DNA of 20,617 nt, from NCBI GenBank assembly GCA_937926065.1, contig CALANM010000057.1, forward strand, positions 1 through 20,617, written 5' to 3'. Under the pieces are notes generated by a model. It was not told the DNA's origin. It saw only the letters and a program-made list of their open reading frames with translations, and searched no databases. This document shows positions 7,491 through 14,188 of this stretch, one piece after another. This DNA comes from an uncultured Microbacterium sp. Its GTDB lineage: Bacteria > Actinomycetota > Actinomycetes > Actinomycetales > Microbacteriaceae. The first letter of the stretch is position 1, and every line of letters begins with the position of its first letter. The translations under genes were made by a program, and so were the position numbers.

Positions 7491-8705
7491 TCAGCCGCCG
7501 ATCGCACCGAGGCGCGCGGCGGCCTCCTCGATGACCTCGATGCGCTTGCAAGCCGCGAACCTGACCAGCGTCCCGAACTGGGGGCGACGCTCGGGCGTCA
7601 CGAACGCGGTGAGGGGGATCGCGACCACGCCCGCGAGCTCGGGGAGTCGCCGGCAGAGCGCATCGGCATCCGGTGCTCCCACCCGCTCGCACAGCGCGGC
7701 GGCATCCGCAACGGTGAAGTAGCCGCCCTGAGGCGGGATGACGTCGAAGCCGGCCTTTCGCAGTCCCGCGCCGAGGGTGTCGTGCTTGGCGCGCAGGGTG
7801 GCCGCGATGCCGTGGAAGAACTCGTCGCCCAGCCGCAGCCCCGTTGCGACGGCGGGCTGGAAGGGGGCGCCGTTGACGTAGGTCAGCCACTGCTTGACAG
7901 CCAGGACCGCATCGACGAGGTGCGCCGGGGCAGTGATCCAGCCGATCTTCCAGCCCGTCGTCGAGAAGGTCTTCCCTGCTGAGGAGATGGACACCGTGCG
8001 GGGCCGGGCCTCGACGCGGGTCGCGACAGGGGAGTGGGAGCCCTCGAACACGAGGTGCTCGTATACCTCGTCGGTGACGATCCACGCGTCGTGTCGATCC
8101 GCGAGGCGGACGACCTCGTCGATGACCTCGGCGGAGAAGACCGCCCCCGTGGGGTTGTGCGGATCGTTCACGATGATGATGCGCGTGCGATCCGTCACCG
8201 CGCGCCGCAGCTCATCGATGTCGGGCTGGAAATGCGTTCCGCGCAACGGGACCGCCACGAGCCTGGCGCCGGCAAGGGCGACGACAGCGGCATACGCGTC
8301 GTAGTACGGCTCGAAGACGACCACCTCGTCTTCGGGACCGTCGATCAGGGCGAGCAGCGTGGCTGCGAGCGCCTCCGTGGCGCCGGCGGTGACGAGGACC
8401 TCGCGCTCAGGATCGACGTCGAGGCCGTAGAACCGGCGCTGATGCTCGGCGATCGCATGAAGAAGGTCGGGCATGCCGCGTCCAGGCGGATACTGGTTCA
8501 CGCCCTGCGAGATGGCGACCCGTGCGGCCTCCAGCACCTCGGCGGGACCGTCCTCGTCGGGAAAGCCCTGACCGAGGTTGATGGCGCCGGTGCGGGCCGC
8601 AAGGGCGCTCATCTCAGCGAAGATGGTCGGGACGGCGGTGCCCTCGGGAGTCAGCAGGCCGGCGCCGCGCGCCGCGCGCGACCACGCGCCGGGAATGTCT
8701 CGCAT
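7491..8705 (-). CDS. Pyridoxal-phosphate-dependent aminotransferase, class I/II
   Basis: Fold-type I aminotransferase of 404 residues. The PLP lysine is K245 in SISSAGKTFSTTGWK. The NDPHNPTGAVF motif at 180-190 supplies the Asn that contacts the cofactor, and D212 in TDEVYEHL is the pyridine-N partner. The N-terminal INLGQGFPDEDGP is typical of the kynurenine/methionine/succinyl-DAP aminotransferase branch (YbdL/DapC-like); the exact substrate cannot be decided from sequence. The open frame continues upstream, but the ATG at 8705 is chosen: TAGCCT lies 7 nt before it, fitting a leaderless transcript, and the protein begins close to where the family does. It converges with the amidase gene with only 17 bp between stops. 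A link to that gene is tempting because omega-amidases often work with glutamine-type transaminases, but the opposite orientation means they are not one transcript. Confidence 0.9.
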   Translation of the reverse strand: MRDIPGAWSRAARGAGLLTPEGTAVPTIFAEMSALAARTGAINLGQGFPDEDGPAEVLEAARVAISQGVNQYPPGRGMPDLLHAIAEHQRRFYGLDVDPEREVLVTAGATEALAATLLALIDGPEDEVVVFEPYYDAYAAVVALAGARLVAVPLRGTHFQPDIDELRRAVTDRTRIIIVNDPHNPTGAVFSAEVIDEVVRLADRHDAWIVTDEVYEHLVFEGSHSPVATRVEARPRTVSISSAGKTFSTTGWKIGWITAPAHLVDAVLAVKQWLTYVNGAPFQPAVATGLRLGDEFFHGIAATLRAKHDTLGAGLRKAGFDVIPPQGGYFTVADAAALCERVGAPDADALCRRLPELAGVVAIPLTAFVTPERRPQFGTLVRFAACKRIEVIEEAAARLGAIGG

Positions 8706-8712
8706 CGGCCTC

Positions 8713-8718
8713 AGGCTA
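8713..8718 (-). promoter_or_regulatory. Predicted leaderless -10 box of the aminotransferase gene
   Basis: TAGCCT on the minus strand, 7 nt before the ATG at 8705. No good -35 hexamer is seen. The rest of the 120-bp divergent region (8706-8825) holds the htrA ribosome site but no clear htrA promoter by eye. Confidence 0.4.
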
Positions 8719-8825
8719 CACGCATAGAGTCGTCGGGGCCGCGCCATAAGAAACGCACAGAATTCCGAGCCATCCTGATGGTGCCTCGATGAGCAACGAC
8801 AGAGGTCTCGAGAGAAGGAGCCGCC

Positions 8826-10355
8826 ATGAGCACGACACCCTCCGGTGAGAACATCCCGGTCCCCGACGACGCCGCACCATCGACCGACGCGACCTCGCCC
8901 GACGCGTCGGCGCGTCAGGCGGCGCCGGCCGGCTCCGAAGCCTCCCCGTCGTACCCGCCGCGTCCGCCGCTGCCCGCCGCGCAGCCTGCCGCCGCCTACG
9001 GTGCCTCCTTCCCCTCGGCGCCGTCCGCCCCCACCCCGCCGGCGTCCTGGGGTCACGGCTATCAGCACACTCAGCCGACCGTCCCGCTCGGAGGCGGCCA
9101 CGGCTCAGGCGCGGCGTTCGGAGCCCGGCAGGAGCCGGTCGCCCCGAGCGCGCAGACAGCCGAACACGGAAGGGTCGGAGGCGGGAAGATCGTGGCCATC
9201 ATGGTCGCCGCGGCTCTCGTGGGAGGTGCGGCCGGTGTGGGCGGAGCAGCGGCGTCGTCGTCGCTTTTCGGTGCGCCGGGCGGCACCGTTGTGACGGCCG
9301 GACCGTCGAGCGTGACGGTCAACAACGCCGACGAGGTGACTCAGACCACCGCGATCGCGGCCAAGGTGATCCCGAGCGTCGTCACGATCTCTGCGTCGTC
9401 CGGGTCGTCGGGCGGCACGGGATCCGGCGTCGTGCTGAGCGAAGACGGATACGTGGTGACGAACACGCACGTCGTGACTCTCGACGGCGCGACCGGCAAG
9501 GCGAGCATCACTGTGACCACCTCCGAGGGCAAGGTGTTCCGGGCCTCGGTCGTGGGCACCGACCCGCTCTACGACCTCGCGGTCATCAAGCTCGAGGACG
9601 CATCAGGTCTCACGCCCATCGAGTTCGCTGATTCATCCAACTTGAATGTCGGAGACGAGACGGTCGCCGTCGGTGCGCCGCTGGGGCTGTCCAACACCGT
9701 GACGACGGGCATCGTCAGCGCGCTGAACCGTTCCATCCAGATCGCCTCGTCGGCCGCGCCGGAGGAGGGCGACGAGCTGGAGGACGGCGGCGAGTCGCCG
9801 TTCCAGTTCGACTTCGGACAGGGCCCGCGTCAGCAGTCGGCTTCGAGCTCGATCTCCATCGCCGTCATCCAGACCGATGCGGCCATCAACCCCGGCAACT
9901 CGGGCGGTGCGCTCGTCGACGGTGCGGGCAAGCTGATCGGAGTCAACGTCGCGATCGCCTCGACGGGCGGCTCCAGCTCCAGCCAGGCCGGCTCGATCGG
10001 CGTCGGGTTCTCGATCCCGTCGAACATCGTCAAGCGCATCACCGACGAGCTGATCGCCGACGGGCAGGCCACTCACGGCCTCCTCGGGGCGATGGTGGGC
10101 GACGCCGCGGTGCGCGAGGGGGCGACGACAGCGGGCGCGTACATCAGCGAGGTCACGGCAGGGGGAGCGGCCGCCAAAGCCGGACTCAAGCCGGGCGACG
10201 TCGTGACGTCGTTCGCGGGACTTCCCATCACCGACGCGACCGACCTCACCGCGCAGGTGCGGGCACTCGCCGGCGGCGAGACGGCGACCATCGTCTACCA
10301 GCGCGACGGCAAGACGGCATCCGCCGAGGTGACCCTGGGCACGCTCGACCAGTGA
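8826..10355 (+). CDS. HtrA/DegP-type serine protease with PDZ domain
   Basis: Membrane-anchored S1C serine protease of 509 residues, expected to act outside the membrane on misfolded or regulatory proteins. Residues 1-120 are a Pro/Ala/Ser-rich cytosolic tail, and one helix follows at about 122-143. The trypsin-like domain has the full triad: H215 in VTNTHVV, D250 in DPLYDLAVIK and S359 in NPGNSGGAL. One PDZ domain occupies roughly 415-505. An unusual acidic/Gln-rich insert (about 311-340, PEEGDELEDGGESPFQFDF) sits in the protease domain before the catalytic serine. The ATG has a strong AGAAGGAG site 5 nt upstream. Its architecture matches actinobacterial HtrA/PepD-like proteases. Confidence 0.95.
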   Translation: MSTTPSGENIPVPDDAAPSTDATSPDASARQAAPAGSEASPSYPPRPPLPAAQPAAAYGASFPSAPSAPTPPASWGHGYQHTQPTVPLGGGHGSGAAFGARQEPVAPSAQTAEHGRVGGGKIVAIMVAAALVGGAAGVGGAAASSSLFGAPGGTVVTAGPSSVTVNNADEVTQTTAIAAKVIPSVVTISASSGSSGGTGSGVVLSEDGYVVTNTHVVTLDGATGKASITVTTSEGKVFRASVVGTDPLYDLAVIKLEDASGLTPIEFADSSNLNVGDETVAVGAPLGLSNTVTTGIVSALNRSIQIASSAAPEEGDELEDGGESPFQFDFGQGPRQQSASSSISIAVIQTDAAINPGNSGGALVDGAGKLIGVNVAIASTGGSSSSQAGSIGVGFSIPSNIVKRITDELIADGQATHGLLGAMVGDAAVREGATTAGAYISEVTAGGAAAKAGLKPGDVVTSFAGLPITDATDLTAQVRALAGGETATIVYQRDGKTASAEVTLGTLDQ

Positions 10356-10364
10356 CCGCGGGCA

Positions 10365-10382
10365 GGGCGGGAGGTCCCGCCC
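10365..10382 (+). terminator. GC-rich hairpin just after htrA
   Basis: GGGCGGGAGGTCCCGCCC forms a perfect 7-8 bp stem with a 2-4 nt loop, 10 bp after the htrA stop. No T-run follows (TCGAGATC), so it may slow or end transcription only partly, or protect the 3' end. A longer stem-loop follows at 10393. Confidence 0.4.
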
Positions 10383-10392
10383 TCGAGATCGG

Positions 10393-10435
10393 GAAGAACG
10401 CCACCGCGCGATAGGCTCGCGTGGTGGCGTCCTTC
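10393..10435 (+). terminator. Long stem-loop overlapping the start of the next gene
   Basis: ACGCCACC (10398-10405) pairs perfectly with GGTGGCGT (10423-10430). The inner GCGCG/CGCGT extends this to 13 bp with one G-T wobble, and beyond one A-C mismatch GAAG (10393-10396) pairs with CTTC (10432-10435). The loop is ATAGGCT. The right side is followed by TCGTT, so together with CCTTC it resembles the tail of the terminator at 5935-5973. It probably ends the htrA transcript, but it also encloses the -10-like TAGGCT and the GTG start of the following gene. Confidence 0.6.
10412..10417 (+). promoter_or_regulatory. Predicted leaderless -10 box in the stem-loop
   Basis: TAGGCT fits TANNNT and lies 6 nt before the second of two tandem GTG codons (10424). 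No ribosome site is visible, so a leaderless transcript starting at or near the GTG is likely. The -35 region is weak. Confidence 0.4.
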
Positions 10436-11653
10436 TCGTTCGGCTCGGGCAACGCCGCCAAGCTCGCGCGCATCCCGGTGTACGTCTTCGGCCGGGTGGC
10501 GACATGGCTCATCCCGCGCTCTCGCCGCGAATGGGTCTTCGGCTGCGCGGCAGGCATCGCTGACGGCGCGCTCGCGCTGTGGGAGCGAGCGGCGGTGGAG
10601 GGCGAGAAGGCCGTCTGGCTCACCGCTGGCCCGGAGCAGGATGCCGCCGCCGCCGCGCACGGCATCCCCACGGTCCGAAAGACGAGCATCCGCGGGTTCT
10701 GGCGCACGGCACGCGCTCGGGTCGTCGTCGTCACCCACGGCTTCGGCGACGTGAACCGGTACGCGACGGGCGGGGCGCTCATCGTGCAGCTGTGGCACGG
10801 CATCCCACTCAAGCGCATCGGCCTGGACTCGCCGGCGACAGTTCGCGCGCCGCTTCCGCTGCTCCGTCCGCTGGTTGCGGCGCTCTACCGGGCTACACAG
10901 CGACGCATCTCCATCATCCCGGCGGCGTCGCATCTCGTGCGCGGCCGCCTCGAGTCGGCGTTCGCCCTGACCGACGCGCAGGTGCCGGTCACGGGTGAGC
11001 CGCGCGTCGACGTGCTGTCGCAGGGGGCACCCGAAGAGCGCCGCGGCGATGCGCGACGGCGGCTCGAGGAGGTCGTCGGCGACCTGGGGGAGAGCCGGCT
11101 GGTGCTGTACGCGCCCACGTGGCGCGACGGCGCCGACGATCCCGCCGTGCCGTCCCCTTCGGACTGGCGCCGCATCCACGAGGTGCTCGACAGGAACGAC
11201 GCGGTCCTGCTCCTGCGCTCCCATCCGCTCGGCGCGGGCGACTATCGAGCCGGCGTGGGGGAACGGGTGCGGATGCTGGGAAGCGACCTGGTCGCCGATG
11301 TGACTCCGCTGCTTCCTGCGCTGTCCGTGCTCATCACCGACTATTCGTCCCTCGTGTTCGACGCCTCACTCGTGCCCCTGCCCGTGGTGTTCCTCGCGCC
11401 CGACGCGGAGGAGTACGCCCGTGAGCGCGGCTTCTACGGCCGCTACCACGACATCACGGAGGGCTCCGAGGCGACGGACTGGACCGGGGCGGCGGTCCAG
11501 CTCGACGCCGTGCTGAGCGACCCCGCGGAAGCCGAGCGCCGACTGGCCGCAGCGCAGCGGCTCGACGAGACGGTCCACGCTCACCGCGACGGCGCGAACA
11601 CGGATCGCGTGTACCGGTGGATCCGCGCAAGACTGTCGAGGTGGAACCCATGA
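10421..11653 (+). CDS. CDP-glycerol glycerophosphotransferase family protein (TagB/TagF-like)
   Basis: Single-domain glycerophosphotransferase-type enzyme of 410 residues, expected to move glycerol-phosphate (or another polyol-phosphate) from a CDP donor onto a wall polymer at the inner face of the membrane. Motifs are WHGIPLKRIG at 125-134 (catalytic-type His126), APTWRD at 231-236, RSHP at 266-269 with the second conserved His, and TDYSS at 306-310 that binds the donor phosphates. There is no clear signal peptide; basic and amphipathic segments near the N-terminus probably hold it to the membrane. Two tandem GTGs (10421, 10424) are possible starts, and 10424 fits the leaderless spacing better. 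It overlaps the next gene by 4 bp (ATGA), so the pair is coupled. Polymer identity is unknown, as no tagD-like CDP-glycerol synthase is in view. Confidence 0.85.
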   Translation: MVASFSFGSGNAAKLARIPVYVFGRVATWLIPRSRREWVFGCAAGIADGALALWERAAVEGEKAVWLTAGPEQDAAAAAHGIPTVRKTSIRGFWRTARARVVVVTHGFGDVNRYATGGALIVQLWHGIPLKRIGLDSPATVRAPLPLLRPLVAALYRATQRRISIIPAASHLVRGRLESAFALTDAQVPVTGEPRVDVLSQGAPEERRGDARRRLEEVVGDLGESRLVLYAPTWRDGADDPAVPSPSDWRRIHEVLDRNDAVLLLRSHPLGAGDYRAGVGERVRMLGSDLVADVTPLLPALSVLITDYSSLVFDASLVPLPVVFLAPDAEEYARERGFYGRYHDITEGSEATDWTGAAVQLDAVLSDPAEAERRLAAAQRLDETVHAHRDGANTDRVYRWIRARLSRWNP

Positions 11654-13092
11654 TCCGTGCCCGCTTCGGCGACGGTCCTGTGCTGGAGCTCTCGGGCGTC
11701 GGCGCACGTCCGCGCGAGGTCTCTGTCCTCGGCTCCCGTGCTCGCGCGGGGGGACGGCTGACGGGGCGCGGCACCACCTGGCGCGCCGTCGTGCCGTTGC
11801 GGGCGGCCCGGTGGGGAGGCCCGGAGCTCGCCCTCCCCACCGGCGAATACGAGCTGCGGGTGATCGGGGCCGACGGCGAGCGCATCCCGGGGGAGGCGTC
11901 CATCCCCGTGACCCAACTGGGGGTCCTTCGCGCACAGCTCGAGGGCGACCGCCTCGTCATCGGGCCGCCGGTCGACCCGGCATACGACTCCGGGGAGGGG
12001 CAGGACGCGCTCGAACGGCGTTACGCGACGCGACCGCAGGGGCTGGAGAACGCCGTATTCTTCGAGAGCTTCTACGGTCGCAACGCCAGCTGCAACCCAC
12101 TGGCCATCGACCGCGAGCTGTCGCGCCGCGCTCCCGGCCTCGTGCGGTACTGGAGCGTCGTCGATCTGTCGGTGCCGGTGCCCGAGGGCGCGGTGCCCGT
12201 GGTGGAAGGCAGCCCGGAGTGGTGGCGAGCGCGGGGCGCGGCGCGACTCCTCGTCGTGAACGACTGGCTGCGCCGTCGCTTCTCACGTCGCCCGGGGCAG
12301 ATCGTCCTGCAGACCTGGCACGGCACTCCGCTCAAGCGCCTGGCCCTGCATCGCACGGGGTTCCACCCGCGGCGCGCGATCGCTGTGGTCCGGGAGTCCC
12401 GCCGCTGGAACATCCTGCTCGCCCAGAATCCGTACGGAGGCGACATCCTCCGCACCGCGTACGCGTTCCGGCGTCCCGTGTGGGTGGAAGGCTACCCGCG
12501 CAATGACGTGCTCGTGACGGGCGACGGCGCAGACGTGCGGAAAGAACTCGGCATCCGACCCGATGAGCGCGTCGTGCTCTACGCGCCGACCTGGCGTGAC
12601 GACCGCGATCAGATGGTCGACTTCCTCGATCTCGATCGCCTGGCGGACTCGTCGGGCGCGGTCGTCCTCGTCAGAGGGCACTCGCGCACACTGCTCCCGG
12701 GTTCGGATGCCCACGGCGCCCGCGTCCGCGACGTGACGGCCTACCCCGACATCTCCCGCCTTCTGCTGGCCTCCGACGCCCTGGTGACCGACTACTCGTC
12801 GGTCATGTTCGACTACACGGTCACGGGCAAGCCCATCTACTTCTTCACCCCTGACCTGGATCACTACCGCGGTGAGCTGCGCGGGTTCTACTTCGATCTC
12901 GCCGCCCACGCCCCGGGTCCCATGACGTCGACGCAGGGCGAGCTGGAGGCCGCGCTCGCCGACGAGGGCATGAGGGAACGCTATGCCGACCGTTACTCGG
13001 CGTGGCGTTCCCGGTTCAACGCGCGCGACGACGGCCACGCGGCGGAGCGGGTGGTCGCTCGCATCCTCGATCAGGGATTCCTCGACGTCTGA
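11650..13092 (+). CDS. CDP-glycerol glycerophosphotransferase family protein with extra N-terminal region
   Basis: Protein of 480 residues. Residues 1 to ~115 form a separate region rich in predicted beta strands (VLELSGVGARPREVSVLGSR) that I do not recognise. From about 134 (ENAVFFESFYGRNASCNP) to the end is the TagF-like transferase domain, with WHGTPLKRL at 223-231, EGYPRND at 280-286, APTWRD at 312-317 and TDYSS at 380-384. The usual R-x-H-P reads RGHS at 342-345, keeping the His but losing the Pro. The ATG at 11650 overlaps the previous stop and has GAGGTGG 5 nt upstream. Paired with the preceding paralogue, it may be the second enzyme of a primer/polymerase pair; that division of labour is inference. 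Confidence 0.85.
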   Translation: MIRARFGDGPVLELSGVGARPREVSVLGSRARAGGRLTGRGTTWRAVVPLRAARWGGPELALPTGEYELRVIGADGERIPGEASIPVTQLGVLRAQLEGDRLVIGPPVDPAYDSGEGQDALERRYATRPQGLENAVFFESFYGRNASCNPLAIDRELSRRAPGLVRYWSVVDLSVPVPEGAVPVVEGSPEWWRARGAARLLVVNDWLRRRFSRRPGQIVLQTWHGTPLKRLALHRTGFHPRRAIAVVRESRRWNILLAQNPYGGDILRTAYAFRRPVWVEGYPRNDVLVTGDGADVRKELGIRPDERVVLYAPTWRDDRDQMVDFLDLDRLADSSGAVVLVRGHSRTLLPGSDAHGARVRDVTAYPDISRLLLASDALVTDYSSVMFDYTVTGKPIYFFTPDLDHYRGELRGFYFDLAAHAPGPMTSTQGELEAALADEGMRERYADRYSAWRSRFNARDDGHAAERVVARILDQGFLDV

Positions 13093-13117
13093 GCCCTCAC
13101 CGCACCGGCTCGAGCGA

Positions 13118-14188
13118 TCAGGGCAGGGGAGTGTTGCGGTCGAGGCGGGAGGTGTCGACCGTGTCGCGAGCGCCTCGCATGAGACCCAGGAGGAAGCCGG
13201 CGCCCCACGCGAGGTGCATCGACGGGATCACAAGGAGGCTCCATAGCCGCTCACGCCATCCGCGCCCCGTGCCGGTGAGCGCGAAGCCGGCGACGAGCAG
13301 GGCGTACGCGGCGAGCGGCGCGTACACAAGGCTGCTCCAGGCGGCATTCGCTCCGGACAGGACGCCCGTCAGCTGGAGAGCCGCGGTGACGGCTGCGATC
13401 AGGAGCCACACGACGAGGACGGGCGGCGCGAAGAACCGCAGCGAATTGCGGCGGCCGTAGCGCCGAACGAGCTCGCCACGCCATGTTCCGGTGGCGCGGA
13501 ACTGCCGCACGAGCCGCACCCAGCTCTCTCGCGGCCAGTAGGTGACCGCGAGCTTCGGATCGAACCACACGCGGTAGCCCGCGCGGCGGATGCGGAGGTT
13601 GAGCTCCCAGTCCTCGCCGCGCCGGATCGTCTCGTCGAATCCGCCGACCTCCTCGAGCACGCTGCGACGGATGACGCCCAGATAGGCGGACTCTGCCTCG
13701 CCCTCCGTCGTGCCGCTGTGATAGGTGGCTCCGCCGAGTCCGACGGGTGAGTTGTAGGCGAATGCGACGGCGCGCTGGAACGCGGTGCGACCGTCTGCGC
13801 GCATCACGCCGCCGACGTTCGCGGCGCGCACGCGCCGAAGAGTCTCGAGGGCGCGTGCCGTGTAGCCTGCGGTGAGCTCGGAGTGCGCGTCGACCCGCAC
13901 GATGGTCGGGTAAGAGCCCGCGGCGATCGCCAGGTTCAGGCCGACCGGGATGTCAGCGGCAGGATTGTGCACCAGCCGGATGCGCGGATCGACCGACGCG
14001 AGGCGCTCGGCCAGCTCGGTCGTGCCGTCGTGCGAAGGGCCCAGCGCCAGCACGAGCTCGCGGGGGCCTTCGAAATCCTGTGCCAGCACCGTCTCGACGG
14101 CGCGTTCGAGATAGTCGCGCTCGTTCAGCACGGGCATGACGAACGTGACGCCCGCTCCTGCGGGAGGGACCGCCGCGTCACGTGTCAT
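13118..14188 (-). CDS. Glycosyltransferase family 2, membrane-anchored (ExoA-like)
   Basis: Protein of 356 residues. The GT-A fold begins at VTFVMPVLNERDYLERAV (14-31). The metal-binding DxD-like motif is VDAHSE at 99-104, and the catalytic-base region is RRGEDWELNLR at 189-199. Three hydrophobic helices at about 254-274, 286-304 and 315-337 anchor it to the membrane. The pattern resembles ExoA-type succinoglycan glucosyltransferases that extend lipid-linked sugars on the cytosolic side. The ATG at 14188 overlaps the stop of the 829-residue transferase by 4 bp. It ends 25 bp from the convergent glycerophosphotransferase gene, with only a weak inverted repeat between them. Confidence 0.9.
   Translation of the reverse strand: MTRDAAVPPAGAGVTFVMPVLNERDYLERAVETVLAQDFEGPRELVLALGPSHDGTTELAERLASVDPRIRLVHNPAADIPVGLNLAIAAGSYPTIVRVDAHSELTAGYTARALETLRRVRAANVGGVMRADGRTAFQRAVAFAYNSPVGLGGATYHSGTTEGEAESAYLGVIRRSVLEEVGGFDETIRRGEDWELNLRIRRAGYRVWFDPKLAVTYWPRESWVRLVRQFRATGTWRGELVRRYGRRNSLRFFAPPVLVVWLLIAAVTAALQLTGVLSGANAAWSSLVYAPLAAYALLVAGFALTGTGRGWRERLWSLLVIPSMHLAWGAGFLLGLMRGARDTVDTSRLDRNTPLP

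Noticed and set aside
5962..8085. Very long open frame (707 codons) on the minus strand
   Set aside because: It runs across the tRNA, the amidase fusion gene and part of the aminotransferase. Its composition is Arg/His/Asp-rich, as expected from an antisense frame in high-GC DNA, and no domain is visible.
7491..9101. 536-residue version of the aminotransferase
   Set aside because: The extra 132 residues are antisense to the htrA start and Arg/Gly-rich. The ATG at 8705 has a fitting -10 box.
13093..13124. Possible terminator between the convergent transferase genes (GCCCT/AGGGC)
   Set aside because: Only 5-bp arms, a 22-nt loop and no T-run; too weak to call.
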